Shown piece by piece: positions 1-10,503 of a DNA stretch of 64,000 nt (positions within the stretch are counted from its first letter, which is position 1; every line of letters starts with the position of its first letter). Both the position numbers and the translations under genes were made by a program. The notes beneath the pieces were generated by a model. That model was not told the DNA's origin. It saw nothing but the letters and a program-made list of their open reading frames with translations, and made no database searches. This DNA comes from an uncultured Saprospiraceae bacterium (lineage in GTDB: Bacteria > Bacteroidota > Bacteroidia > Chitinophagales > Saprospiraceae), in the NCBI GenBank assembly GCA_937921775.1, contig CAKZUK010000102.1:1-64000 (forward strand). The letters are read 5' to 3'.

Positions 1-105
1 TCCGTTTTGAATGCTTCTTTTGAAATTACTTTTCGTTAGAAATTCTTTAAATAGCTAAGGCTATTCGCGAAATTTATAACTCAATTAATTCCAAAATAAC
101 CTATT

Positions 106-137
106 CAAAATCGGACGAAACTTAATTTCCAGTGCAC
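106..137 (-). repeat. Interspersed repeat fragment (family A), inverted relative to the copy at 17533
   Basis: CAAAATCGGACGAAACTTAATTTCCAGTGCAC matches the reverse complement of GTGCAGTGGAAATTAAGTTTCGTCCGATTTG at about 17533-17563 with few differences. Confidence 0.7.
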
Positions 138-477
138 TTAGAGGAATGTAATGGGCCGCAATCGATGATCATTCTTTACGAAGATTTAAAGATCAGATAT
201 GAATTCTAGCTAAGAAAAGTGATTATTGAGCCTAGCTAAAGACTTGACATGCGGAGCTATGATCGAGTGAAAACTGCCAATGTAAATCCCATTTCCACTT
301 TAAATGAAGAATTTCATCGCTTAGTCTAAAATACTTGTTTATTCGCCCATGAATTTGATACTTTGCACTAAATAAGCAGTTCGTCAAATCGATTTTGCCA
401 TAAATATCGCTCAAGGCATTAGCTAATGTAATTTGAGAACGGCCTAACTAGATTGTAAAACTCGAAAATTCATAGTC

Positions 478-1176
478 ATGAAAAACAACATTCTCCTTCG
501 AATCCTTCTGATTCTGGCGATATATCTGGGGCTCAAATACTTCGGTGGCGAATATGGCCGAATCATTTTATATCCTTTCACTTTACTCGTTACTTTTTTA
601 CATGAGTTTGGTCATGCATTGGGTGCATTGATCACTGGTGGTTCTGTAGAGGGCATCACCATCAATCCTAATGGCAGTGGACTCACTACTTCTAGAGGAG
701 GCTCCTTGTCTGTGATATTAATGGGCGGATATCTAGGCTCTGCTATTTTGGGCAACCTACTTTTTTATATCGGTGCTAGAAAACCAAAGTGGTCTGGAAT
801 AACCTTAAATATAATGGCGGTCTTGATGATCATCACAGGACTTTACTGGTTTGATACACTTTATACAACACTCTTTCTAGGGCTTTTCGCAATAGCCTTA
901 TTTTTCATTGCCAACAAAACAAACTTTGATCGAGAAGTGCTCATGTTTATGGGCTTGGCAAGTATCCTCTATATCATTCAGGACTTTAATGTAGGACCAA
1001 GTTCTGATTTGCAGAAATACGCTGAGATATTTGTAGTAGTACCAGTTTCAGTTTGGATGTATCTCTGGTTGGCGATCGCCGTGATTTTATTTATTTGGAA
1101 TATCCGTATGATCTTTCGAGGAGGTATTCATGATGAAGGATCAATTGATGACCGTGCTCTGGATGATCTTGCTTAA
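478..1176 (+). CDS. M50 family zinc metallopeptidase-like integral membrane protein
   Basis: 232 aa, multiple hydrophobic segments, HEFGH (HExxH) motif in FLHEFGHALGALITGG. Confidence 0.8.
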   Translation: MKNNILLRILLILAIYLGLKYFGGEYGRIILYPFTLLVTFLHEFGHALGALITGGSVEGITINPNGSGLTTSRGGSLSVILMGGYLGSAILGNLLFYIGARKPKWSGITLNIMAVLMIITGLYWFDTLYTTLFLGLFAIALFFIANKTNFDREVLMFMGLASILYIIQDFNVGPSSDLQKYAEIFVVVPVSVWMYLWLAIAVILFIWNIRMIFRGGIHDEGSIDDRALDDLA

Positions 1177-1354
1177 AAGAAGAGAGCAATTTTTATTTTT
1201 GGAAAGTGTGAAGATGAGGGCTGTTTGAATTATCAGACTATTCTGCTTGGTGTTTTACAAAGCTCTGTAATTCCTATGATTACAATCTGGATAGTAGACT
1301 CCCAATAGATCTATATCTTTACCAAGAAGCCAAGCTATTTCCCCAAAAAAAAGA

Positions 1355-1384
1355 CAGGTAAGCGGAACGATGTCCGCTTACCTG
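1355..1384 (-). terminator. Intrinsic terminator downstream of ndk
   Basis: Perfect 12-bp stem CAGGTAAGCGGA/TCCGCTTACCTG, followed on the minus strand by a T-run (TCTTTTTTTT). Confidence 0.8.
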
Positions 1385-1493
1385 ATGTCAAATGAGATTA
1401 TAATTTGCAATTCCTTATAAAGGTACAAAATATATATTGAAAATTTCAATTCATCTGAAAGATGTATTAAAAAATATTATCATTTGAAATTAC

Positions 1494-1913
1494 TTAAAAC
1501 ATTTCAGTACCAGCAAAGTGGAAGTTTCCTTCAATGTTTGCATTTTCGTCTGAGTCAGCACCGTGTACTGCATTCTCGCCAATGCTCTTAGCAAAAAGCG
1601 CTCGGATAGTTCCAGGAGCAGCATCTGCAGGGTTAGTAGCACCAATTAATTTACGGAAATCTTCAACGGCATTGTCTTTTTCTAAAATAGCAGCTACGAT
1701 AGGACCTGAAGACATAAATTCAACTAATTCGCCATAAAAAGGACGTTCTTTGTGTATTGCGTAAAACTCACCAGCCTTCTCAGGAGATAAATGAGTTTTC
1801 TTCATTGCAACAATTCTAAAGCCACCCTCGTTCATCTTGGCTAGAATAGCACCGGTATTTCCAGCTTTTACTGCATCCGGTTTGATCATTGTGAAAGTTC
1901 TGTTAGTTGCCAT
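1494..1913 (-). CDS. ndk: Nucleoside diphosphate kinase
   Basis: [11 protein letters not shown]-terminus and [12 protein letters not shown] active-site region typical of NDK. Confidence 0.97.
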   Translation of the reverse strand: MATNRTFTMIKPDAVKAGNTGAILAKMNEGGFRIVAMKKTHLSPEKAGEFYAIHKERPFYGELVEFMSSGPIVAAILEKDNAVEDFRKLIGATNPADAAPGTIRALFAKSIGENAVHGADSDENANIEGNFHFAGTEMF

Positions 1914-2087
1914 TTTTTGTATTAATTTTATGGTTAATAAGTTTATATATAGTTGTTTTCAACTACCTTCTATATCAAAGATTCGAAAGAATGTTTCGAA
2001 AACGGTGCAAAAGTAGCTAAGTAGACGCTATTTATTTTGTTTTGATGTATATTTTTTTCAATTTCGTGTTTCATTTTAAAAGACTCA

Positions 2088-3098
2088 ATGACGAATCTGC
2101 TCCAACTACAAGAATTACTCAATATCCCAAAGGATATTACCATTACATCTCATCGCAACCCTGATGGAGATGCGATAGGCTCATCATTAGCACTTTACCA
2201 CTTTCTGATAAAGAATGGCCACCATGTTAAGGTCATCTTTCCTTCTGAGTATCCAGCTTTTGTTGCATGGATGCCTGGAGCGGACAAGATATTAATACAT
2301 GATATAGAACCAGATGATTGCGAAGCAGCTCTGAAGAACTCTGATTTCATCTTTTGTCTAGACTATAACTCATTGAGTCGAGTAGATAAGATGGGGGATT
2401 ATATCGAATCTCTTGAAGAAAAAGAGTTGGTTATGATTGATCATCACCTTTATCCTGACATTCAATCTGATTATATATATACCAAGCCGGAGGCAAGCTC
2501 TACTTGTGAAATGATTTATGACTTTATCCATATGCTTGGAAAGCCTCTGGATATTGACATAGATATTGCTGAAGCCATACTTACTGGAATCTTGACCGAC
2601 ACTGGTTCATTCAAATACAACACCACATCACATTTGTTTAAGGTGGTTGCGGGGCTTATTGAAATTGGCGCGGATGATTATAAAGTACAGGACCTTATAT
2701 TTAACAGTATGAATGAAAAGCAGTTGCGATTGCTAGGTCATTGCCTTACCAACAGAATGGAGATCATCGACGAATACAAGACAGGTATCATTGCACTGAC
2801 TCGTAAGGATTATGAATTCTATGACATCCAACGAGGAGATACTGAAGGTATCGTGAATTTCCTTTTGAAAATGAAGCATATCAAAACGGCTGCTTTCATT
2901 ACAGAGCAACCCACTGTTGTGAAACTATCTCTCCGCTCAAAAGGTGATATCTCCGTTCAAGAAATTGCTACTAAACATTTCAAAGGAGGTGGTCATAAAA
3001 ATGCATCCGGAGGCTATTCCTTCTCAGGATTGCGTGCTACGGTTAAGAAATTCAAAGAGATTCTTCCCGAATTTAAGGAAATGCTAACTAGTGAATAA
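2088..3098 (+). CDS. DHH/DHHA1 phosphoesterase (NrnA-like nanoRNase/pAp phosphatase)
   Basis: SHRNPDGDAIGSS, DHH in VMIDHHLYPD, GGGHKNASGG DHHA1 motif. Confidence 0.92.
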   Translation: MTNLLQLQELLNIPKDITITSHRNPDGDAIGSSLALYHFLIKNGHHVKVIFPSEYPAFVAWMPGADKILIHDIEPDDCEAALKNSDFIFCLDYNSLSRVDKMGDYIESLEEKELVMIDHHLYPDIQSDYIYTKPEASSTCEMIYDFIHMLGKPLDIDIDIAEAILTGILTDTGSFKYNTTSHLFKVVAGLIEIGADDYKVQDLIFNSMNEKQLRLLGHCLTNRMEIIDEYKTGIIALTRKDYEFYDIQRGDTEGIVNFLLKMKHIKTAAFITEQPTVVKLSLRSKGDISVQEIATKHFKGGGHKNASGGYSFSGLRATVKKFKEILPEFKEMLTSE

Positions 3099-3212
3099 TT
3101 AAAATGAATACTAAGATGAAAATTAAATCCTGATTTTATTGGGCACAATATTTTCATCTTATTTTGTGAATCCTTTTAGGTTCATAAACCAATTAGATAA
3201 CAAACAAGTTTT

Positions 3213-4190
3213 ATGAGATACATCATTGCATTGCTAAGTGTGCTTTTAATTTTTTCTGCCTGTACAGATACTGCTTCTACTAGCACTACTGCAACAGAAA
3301 GTGAAAACAAAGCGAAAAGCGGAAATAATAAAAATCTGGTAGTCGGAAAATTAATTCCTGGCGCTAAAGAAGGAAAAACGGACACTGGGTATCCATACGT
3401 TTTACATATTCAACATGAAGGACCTAAACCTGCATTGGGAGATCAGATTACTTACCACGAAATACTTTTTCTAAACGATTCATTAATGAAGTCTTCGCAC
3501 TATGGTTTTGAACCTATCAAGACCGTTATGCCAGAAGAAAGATTGGTGTCACGGCCTGCACCTCCAAGCTACGAGGCAATTAAAATGATGAGCGTCAAAG
3601 ATAGTATCACCATTTATCAGAAAGTTGATACCACTGCTGTTGGTAGTGCTAAGAAACTTCCGGAATGGTTGAAGCAAGGGGATGAATTACGTTATGAAAT
3701 AACACTTGAGTCGCTGACTCCAAGAGCGGAGGTAGAAACAGGAATTCTCAAACTGAAAGGACGTGCTGTAACCGTTGGTGACTCCTTAAATATGAGATTG
3801 GAAATGTACAAAAAAGGTGAACTTGATAATGAAATACAAACCACGGAATCTGGCTTGAAATATATAGTTCATGATCCGGGAGAAGGGGAACCTATCGTAA
3901 GTGGAAAGTTTATTCAAGTACATTACTTTGGTGCTTTAATGGATGGTACCCCTTTCGACAATAGTTTTGGAAAAGCGAAACGGTTTGCCTTCCAAGTAGG
4001 CCGTGGTCGTGTGATTCAAGGATGGGATGACGGAATTGTAAACGTAAAGAAAGGTGGTAAAATCACTATGTTTATTCCATATGCTCTTGGTTATGGTGAA
4101 GCTGGAAAACCTTCTCGTGATGGTACAACTCCGGGTATTCCAGAACGTGCTGATATTGCTTTTTATGTGGAAGTCGTTGATGTCAGATAG
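3213..4190 (+). CDS. FKBP-type peptidyl-prolyl cis-trans isomerase lipoprotein
   Basis: Lipobox LLIFSAC; C-terminal FKBP domain (GKFIQVHYFGALMDGTPFDNSF...VIQGWDDGI...IPYALGYGE). Confidence 0.92.
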   Translation: MRYIIALLSVLLIFSACTDTASTSTTATESENKAKSGNNKNLVVGKLIPGAKEGKTDTGYPYVLHIQHEGPKPALGDQITYHEILFLNDSLMKSSHYGFEPIKTVMPEERLVSRPAPPSYEAIKMMSVKDSITIYQKVDTTAVGSAKKLPEWLKQGDELRYEITLESLTPRAEVETGILKLKGRAVTVGDSLNMRLEMYKKGELDNEIQTTESGLKYIVHDPGEGEPIVSGKFIQVHYFGALMDGTPFDNSFGKAKRFAFQVGRGRVIQGWDDGIVNVKKGGKITMFIPYALGYGEAGKPSRDGTTPGIPERADIAFYVEVVDVR

Positions 4191-4210
4191 GCATCTTTAT
4201 TTATGAAAAT

Positions 4211-4257
4211 AAAAGACCCTCTAACGGATGATTGTAAATCTCGTTAGAGGGTCTTTT
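4211..4257. terminator. Intrinsic terminator hairpin
   Basis: 16-bp perfect stem AAAAGACCCTCTAACG/CGTTAGAGGGTCTTTT immediately after the FKBP gene. Confidence 0.85.
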
Positions 4258-4273
4258 AATTTAATTTAGAAAT

Positions 4274-4620
4274 CCACCTCTTTGGAGGTGGCTACGTTCT
4301 GAGAGCTTTGCATTCACGTTCTCATAATTGTGACTTGTGTGGAGAGTCTAGCGATGAGGGCAATGCCATTGAAATAGGGAGAATCTTGTTGAGGAATTTT
4401 GAACCTGTTGGAGCCGCCAGATTCAAAATTCAAAATTCAACGATTCAAAATTCAACGATTCATTATTCTGCCTGGCGGCTTGTCTAGCTAGCCAGATAAA
4501 CCTGTCTAGTTAGCCAGATAAACTCGGCAGGTTCAAAGTTTCTCTATGACCATGACATTGGTATTGAGGCTTAGATGGCTATGCCTTCAGAAATTGTTAA
4601 ACCACCTTCTTAGAAGGTGG
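4274..4620. repeat. Composite intergenic palindromic element with internal tandem repeats
   Basis: Flanking hairpins CCACCTCTTTGGAGGTGG (4274-4291) and CCACCTTCTTAGAAGGTGG (4602-4620); nested stems TTTGAACCTG/CAGGTTCAAA and AGCCGCCAG/CTGGCGGCT; 22-bp tandem repeat TGTCTAGCTAGCCAGATAAACC/TGTCTAGTTAGCCAGATAAACT at 4481-4524; TTCAAAATTCAACGA direct repeats. Confidence 0.7.
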
Positions 4621-4644
4621 TAGTTGGTTTTTTAGTTCAACTAT

Positions 4645-7600
4645 TTACTCTTTCACCACCTTTTCTACCCATCGATCAACTCCATTCGATATAGCAATAA
4701 AATAAATTCCTGAGGGTTTTTCTTTTAGCGAAAGCTCAACAGAACTTACATTCGAAAACTGATATGTCTCTATCTTTTTTCCAGAAATGTGATAAACTTC
4801 AACGTTCAGTTCCTTCATTGAAGTATTCGCTAATTCGATTGTTATTAAATCAGAAAAAGGATTAGGAAAAACAAGAGGGCCTTTCTTTACCCTTGTAGAT
4901 GTTGTGTTTGTAACGCATTCTGCAGTGAAATATAAGTCAGCACTATACATACTTAATCCCGTATCGCATATCGTACGTACCTGATAAACATAATCTTGAC
5001 AAGGAGTTAGGTTTGTTAGATTGTAAAAGGTGTTGTTACCGGTTATGGTATTCCAATCTAGACTAGAAGCATTGACTTCCTTATATTTAAATTGATAAGA
5101 GATTGCCGAAGGATGCTCAGACCATTCTATAAGGGCAGTGGTCTCTGTTAGCTCACTCAGAATAATATTAGTCGGCGAACTACACAACTGCGAAGGACTA
5201 CTATAAACGTTGATGCAATAATCTTGAATCTCTCCATAGAAAGCACCTTCACAAGCAATCGGAGCATTTTGGTACTTCATGCTTAGTCGCAGTCGAGTAG
5301 CACCCTGTAATGAAAATGTAGGTACAGTAAATTGACCAAAAATAGAACTATTCGTAGTGGCAGTCTCACTATCAAAAACTTTCTCAGAGATATCAGTAAA
5401 GGTCCCATCGCGGTTGTAATCAATCCAGATGCAATAATGTTCTTCATATAAATCACCAGCAAAACCAGGTTGAATATTGAAGTTATAGGTTTCACCTTGA
5501 ATTAAATCGGTTGTAGCTCCAGTAAAATGATAACCTTCACTTTCTGAATAATGCTGGATTTCATTTAATTCAAAATAGGAAATCCATTCGAAGATAGAAC
5601 TAGCAGCTGGTGGTTCGCAATAATCCATGTCAAGGCAAGCACCACATCCAATGGTAGAAAAGTATTGAGTGGGAGAGTAGTCACTAGTCTCACCTGCACA
5701 AACACTTTGTACCTGTAGCTCGTAATCAGTACAAGAGGTCAACATTTGAATAGTTAGATAATGCAAGCTGGTGGAGAGGTAATTCCAATCCTGAATTCCA
5801 GCTTCTCTATAACGGATATTATAGCTATCGGTCACCAAACTTCCTGGCCAGCTAATGACAAGATTATTTGTACCTGGAAGAAGCGAATAGCCAAAAGGTG
5901 TAAGGCATTCATCTTGTGCAACAATGTTGACGCAGTAATCTTCAACTTCACCCGCTGTGGAGAGAGAATCACAAGGTGCTATGATTAGAGGTGAGCCTAT
6001 TATTCGCATTCGGGTATTACCCAAAAGCGCATTAGGTGGAATATTAAAACTGCCACTTATTTCTGAAACAGCGGTATTGGTTTGAAATGCTAAATCGTTT
6101 CCAGTAAATAGTCCATCTTGATTGTAATCAACCCAGATTTGTATAAACAAAGGTATTTGAACAAAGTCGTAATCCGTTTCAATCGTAAAATTATGAAAGT
6201 AACCTTGCAAAAGATTAGCGGAACTTGTAGTGAAGTCAGTATAGCCATTTACTGAATTTTCAGAAATATTATCAAGATCATTTATGTTAACTCGACTTAG
6301 CCAAGAGAGCGCAGTGCCGATTCCTGCAACCGAACAGTAATCTCCTTCAAGGCAATAACTACAGCCAGTAGTTTCAAATATTAAAAGGGGGGAATACTCA
6401 GTGGCTGATCCACTCTGACATAAGGTACTGATTTGTATTTCATAGCTAGAACAGGCTTCAAGGTCGTCGATCGTAAGTTCATTGCTGCTGCAAACCAATT
6501 CAATCCATGCCTGTCCTACAGGTCGGTAGCGAACATAATAACTTAAGGCTACCGTTTGATCTGGCCAGCTAATGAAAACTGAAGAGGAAGATAGATTCTC
6601 GATTGTAATTGGATCAGGAGCATTACAGCAGCCATCTGTTTTGAAGGTATGTATTGGAGAGATTGGAGAAACACCGCTACCACAGATCGACTGTAAGGTG
6701 TATTCGTATTCTGTACAAGCCAATAAAGTAGTAAGTGAATATGGTGATTGAATAGCACTTGCATTTATCCAATTAAGCGCACCAACTTCGCGATATTTTA
6801 AATTAACACTGATGATATTACTACCGGCCAACCAGTCAATTGTTGCATTTTCCAATCCAATGGAAGAAGTAGAAATCAAGGAAGGAGGAAAACAAGCGGT
6901 AAATGCACAATTGTCCATCAGCAACTCCATACTATTATTAAGGTTGAGTCGACCACCTGATTTTACGAGATTTGATAGGTTGGCGTTTTGAGTAGCACCT
7001 TCCATCAAATAATTTTTCATTAGAAGTGCAGTCGCATCGGGAGCATTTTTAGCGAGCCAACTAATATCAGGGCAGGGACTTGAATATAGTAAGGCAATGG
7101 CACCTGCTACCTGTGGTGCTGCTGCGGATGTTCCTGCAAAAGCACCATAGGAATTGTTTTTCTTTATCGTCCAAATATCAGTTCCAAAAGCTCCGATGTC
7201 AATAGTTTCTAAACCATAACCAGCATTTGGATTTTTTACATCATTGTGGTTGATATTGGTTACGCTAACTAAAAAATCACTTGGACAAGAGGTTGGAAGA
7301 TCATCAAATTGATCGACGTCAAAATTTCCATTAATGGTAGCTGCTGCATCCAAAATTCCTACAGTCCCCAAAGAGTCATAAAAAGCACACCATAATGGAG
7401 CGTCCTCTGGTTGCCCAAAATCAATTCCCCAAGATGTGTTGGTGGCCACTACAAATGAACCCTCATCACCATTGGTTTCGTTATATCTTTTTCGTTGTTG
7501 GAACGGATAAGAATAGGCAGCTATGGTTTGTGCTTCAGTAATACCTCTTACCACTACCATGATTTTTACATTCCAGTTGATACCAGTAACGCCTAAGTTG

Positions 7601-8322
7601 TTATTTCCTTTAGCACCAATGATACCAGCAACCGGAGTTCCGTGCCAACCAGCATTATTCCCTGAAGTCAAATCATCATTCATATTGACAACATTCCAGC
7701 CGTAGTAATCATCAACATAGCCATTGTTGTCATCATCTATTTCATTGTCTGGAATCTCATTATAGTTTCTCCAAATGTTTTGATGTAAATCTTCATGGTA
7801 AGGATCAACGCCTTCGTCTATGATACAAACTACAATCGTATCTCCATCAGTAGTAAGGCCTCCGGTGGAAATGGACCAGGCAAATTCAGCATCTAAATCT
7901 GCGTTTGAGGTACCACCAGACTGTCCTGTATTGATGTACTGCCACTGGTTATCAAATTGAGGATCATCAGGGATATTTCTGTTTGACACAAAATGATTGA
8001 ACTGAGCCAATCTGACATTTCTGTTTTGGCGCAAGCCAGTCAATAATTGAAATTCATTGATAGTTACATGATCAAAGCGAAGAGACCAAATATTAACAGG
8101 AGCAGAACTAATTTGTTGAATTTGAAATTTGTCGGACGAATATTGATCACTAAGTTCAGTAAGGAGTATTTGCGATTGAGTCTGATCTTCGAATTGGATC
8201 AAACATTCACCTAGCACATGATCCAGATGTTGACCAGATAAAGTTGGTAAAAAAAGGACTAACAAGATAGTTAGCCTAAATGCTTTTCGCAAATGTAGTT
8301 TTATAGTGTTATTACTATTCAT
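4645..8322 (-). CDS. Secreted subtilisin-like (S8) serine protease with fibronectin III-like and GEVEDY domains and a T9SS type A sorting domain
   Basis: Asp (CIIDEGVDPYHEDLH), His (GWHGTPVAGIIGAKGNN), Ser (GTSAAAPQVAGAIALL) triad motifs; two GEVEDYC/GEIQDYC domains; C-terminal FPNPFSDLITIEL...GIYFIAI...EKVVKE. Confidence 0.92.
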   Translation of the reverse strand: MNSNNTIKLHLRKAFRLTILLVLFLPTLSGQHLDHVLGECLIQFEDQTQSQILLTELSDQYSSDKFQIQQISSAPVNIWSLRFDHVTINEFQLLTGLRQNRNVRLAQFNHFVSNRNIPDDPQFDNQWQYINTGQSGGTSNADLDAEFAWSISTGGLTTDGDTIVVCIIDEGVDPYHEDLHQNIWRNYNEIPDNEIDDDNNGYVDDYYGWNVVNMNDDLTSGNNAGWHGTPVAGIIGAKGNNNLGVTGINWNVKIMVVVRGITEAQTIAAYSYPFQQRKRYNETNGDEGSFVVATNTSWGIDFGQPEDAPLWCAFYDSLGTVGILDAAATINGNFDVDQFDDLPTSCPSDFLVSVTNINHNDVKNPNAGYGLETIDIGAFGTDIWTIKKNNSYGAFAGTSAAAPQVAGAIALLYSSPCPDISWLAKNAPDATALLMKNYLMEGATQNANLSNLVKSGGRLNLNNSMELLMDNCAFTACFPPSLISTSSIGLENATIDWLAGSNIISVNLKYREVGALNWINASAIQSPYSLTTLLACTEYEYTLQSICGSGVSPISPIHTFKTDGCCNAPDPITIENLSSSSVFISWPDQTVALSYYVRYRPVGQAWIELVCSSNELTIDDLEACSSYEIQISTLCQSGSATEYSPLLIFETTGCSYCLEGDYCSVAGIGTALSWLSRVNINDLDNISENSVNGYTDFTTSSANLLQGYFHNFTIETDYDFVQIPLFIQIWVDYNQDGLFTGNDLAFQTNTAVSEISGSFNIPPNALLGNTRMRIIGSPLIIAPCDSLSTAGEVEDYCVNIVAQDECLTPFGYSLLPGTNNLVISWPGSLVTDSYNIRYREAGIQDWNYLSTSLHYLTIQMLTSCTDYELQVQSVCAGETSDYSPTQYFSTIGCGACLDMDYCEPPAASSIFEWISYFELNEIQHYSESEGYHFTGATTDLIQGETYNFNIQPGFAGDLYEEHYCIWIDYNRDGTFTDISEKVFDSETATTNSSIFGQFTVPTFSLQGATRLRLSMKYQNAPIACEGAFYGEIQDYCINVYSSPSQLCSSPTNIILSELTETTALIEWSEHPSAISYQFKYKEVNASSLDWNTITGNNTFYNLTNLTPCQDYVYQVRTICDTGLSMYSADLYFTAECVTNTTSTRVKKGPLVFPNPFSDLITIELANTSMKELNVEVYHISGKKIETYQFSNVSSVELSLKEKPSGIYFIAISNGVDRWVEKVVKE

Positions 8323-8404
8323 TATAGGATCAATAGCTATTGAAATCTTAGTTAATTAAAATTGTTAATCTTTATCGTTTCAATATTTGCAAAGCCTAAA
8401 GGTG

Positions 8405-8515
8405 CCGTTTTTTTACTGTTTCTCTATATTTCACTAGAAGATTGGCTGATAGGTAATTAGCCTGTAAATTTACAAAAACTCTAAGAGTGACAAGTAAAAT
8501 AATTCTAAAAGCTAG
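8405..8515. repeat. Degenerate copy of dispersed AT-rich palindromic repeat (family B)
   Basis: GATAGGTAATTAGCCTGTAAATTTACAAAAAC resembles GATAGGGAATAAGCTTGTGAATTTATAAAAAT at 54767 (about 26 of 32 identical by eye). Confidence 0.4.
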
Positions 8516-8867
8516 TTAAATGGCTGCTTATTACATGCAATTTGCAAATCATTTGATTAATATATTGAAGTTGAACGGACAAAAACGGAAATATATGTTA
8601 CAGAGTATAAAGCTTTTTTCAAATTTGACTACCAGTTGCTCCTTTGGGAGAACGAAATAAGACCTATAATAATCAAGTGATTTAGAATACGCTTCTTTCG
8701 GGAACTCCGCGTTTTAGGAAAAATTCTAATTCTAAGTCTAGTTCACGTTCTAATTCTCGACTTTGGAGAAGATTTTAATCAATGCATTCCTAGCTTTAAT
8801 CAAAGGGTTTGTTAGCTTTGCAATTCTTTGATAGGTACTATTTTTTTTGAAATAAAATTTTTACAAA

Positions 8868-9948
8868 ATGACAATAGAGCAACTAAAAAAGCTCAAGACC
8901 CGCGTGGATTCTCTAAGGAGGTATCTTTGACGTCGAGAACCGACTTGAACGCATAGCTGAAAATAAATTAAAAGCTCAAGATCCAGATTTTTGGAATAAG
9001 CAAGATGTTGCCAAGGCACTCATGAAAGCTACCAAAATGGATGAGAACTGGGTGAAGGGATATAAGAAGGTCAACGAATCTGTTGAAGACCTTGAAGTAC
9101 TCTTTGATTTCTCAAAAGAAGGAGAAGCTACGGAAGATGAGGTAAATGCTAAGTACGACACTACTTTAGCAGAAATCGAAGACGTCGAATTTCGCTCCAC
9201 ACTTAATAAGCCGGAAGATGAATTATCTTGCCTCCTCGAAATTAACGCTGGGGCTGGTGGTACAGAAAGTAATGACTGGGCAGAGATGCTCTTGCGCATG
9301 TACACGATGTATGCTGACAAGAATAAATTCAAATGGTCGCAACTCAATCGAGTAGACGGAGATGTGGCAGGTATTAAATCTGCTGTAATCGAAATTACAG
9401 GAGACTATGCTTATGGCTTTTTGAAAGGAGAAAATGGGGTGCACCGACTGGTGCGCATCAGTCCTTTTAATGCACAAGGAAAGCGACAAACATCCTTTGC
9501 CTCTGTATTTGTACATCCAATGGTGGATGACTCTATAGATATCGAAATTAATCCAGCTGATATTGATTGGGATACCTTCCGAGCATCTGGTGCCGGTGGA
9601 CAGCACGTCAACAAAACGGAATCTGCTGTACGTGTACGTCACGCACCATCTGGATTAGTTGTTGAATGTCAAGAAGAACGATCACAGCATTTGAATAAAG
9701 AAAAGGCATTAAAGATGTTGAAGTCCAGATTATATGATTTGGAAATCAAGAAGCAACATGCTGAACGTGATAAGGTAGAAGCTGGTAAAACAAAAATAGA
9801 GTGGGGGGCGCAGATCCGATCTTATGTATTGGACGACCGTCGGGTGAAGGACCACCGATCTAATTATCAGACCAGTCAAACGGATGCTGTTTTGGATGGT
9901 GATCTTGGAGCTTTTATCAAAGCGTTTTTGATGATTGGCTCACAGTAG
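8868..9948 (+). CDS. prfB: Peptide chain release factor 2 expressed via programmed +1 ribosomal frameshift; join(8868..8927,8929..9948)
   Basis: MTIEQLKKLKTRVDSLRRYL then in-frame TGA (8928-8930); site AGGAGGTATCTTTGAC; +1 frame continues DVENRLERIAENKLKAQDPDFWNKQDVAKALMKATK into the 9022 ORF; RF2 GGQHVNKTESAVRV motif. Confidence 0.97.
8914..8931 (+). promoter_or_regulatory. prfB programmed +1 frameshift site (SD-like AGGAGG, CTT slip codon, UGA stop, C context)
   Basis: Direct sequence TAAGGAGGTATCTTTGAC, essentially identical to the classical prfB site. Confidence 0.96.
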
Positions 9949-9957
9949 AAAGATCAA

Positions 9958-10050
9958 AATCAAAATTTTCCCTCTAGCGCAAAACAAGATGAATTATTCT
10001 AAATTCAACAAGTAAGTGCTCGATGTTGTGCTCAAGGGAAAATTTTGATT
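9958..10050. repeat. Long intergenic inverted repeat between convergent prfB and cutA (possible bidirectional terminator/palindromic element)
   Basis: 16-bp perfect arms AATCAAAATTTTCCCT (9958-9973) and AGGGAAAATTTTGATT (10035-10050). Confidence 0.7.
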
Positions 10051-10073
10051 GCGATTATCTCTTTAGTTTTGAT

Positions 10074-10388
10074 TTAAAAATCAGCTACCTGCTCCCGAAC
10101 CCAATTCTCATAACTTTCATTGGCAGACACTTCCATTTTCATAATACAAGGAACCTCGTAAGGATGCGTTCGTTCTACCAACTCCACTACTTTTTCCCAC
10201 CTTTCTGCAACAGTTTTTACAATTGCCACAAACTCATTATCGCTTTGAATTTCCTGCTGCCACCAATAAGCACTGGCGATTGGAAATAGGTTGTAACAGG
10301 CAACTAAGCGTTTTTCAATTAAGCCGTAACAGATTTCTTTTGCAGATTCTTCTGAATCGAATGTGATATAAATTGCTATAAAAGGCAT
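10074..10388 (-). CDS. cutA: CutA-like divalent-cation tolerance protein
   Basis: ACYNLFP...YWWQQEIQSDNEFVAIVKT...HPYEVPCI motifs of the CutA1 family. Confidence 0.95.
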   Translation of the reverse strand: MPFIAIYITFDSEESAKEICYGLIEKRLVACYNLFPIASAYWWQQEIQSDNEFVAIVKTVAERWEKVVELVERTHPYEVPCIMKMEVSANESYENWVREQVADF

Positions 10389-10503
10389 GCTTAATGAATC
10401 GAATTTTTAATTTTGACGTAATGAACTAAGCTTATGGATTGAACACTACTTTTCAAACATCCATGCTAAAGTGCTCAATAAGCATGTTCAAATTTAACAA
10501 ATA

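Noticed and set aside
232-414. 60-aa minus-strand ORF near the left edge
   Set aside because: Short, no domain, in an apparent intergenic region adjacent to repeat family A.
4421-4465. TTCAAAATTCAACGA direct repeats considered as a CRISPR-like array
   Set aside because: Units are short and almost contiguous with no unique spacers and no cas genes; treated as part of a composite repeat.
8976-9347. 123-aa minus-strand ORF
   Set aside because: Antisense shadow of prfB, serine-rich.
9223-9642. 139-aa minus-strand ORF
   Set aside because: Antisense shadow of prfB.
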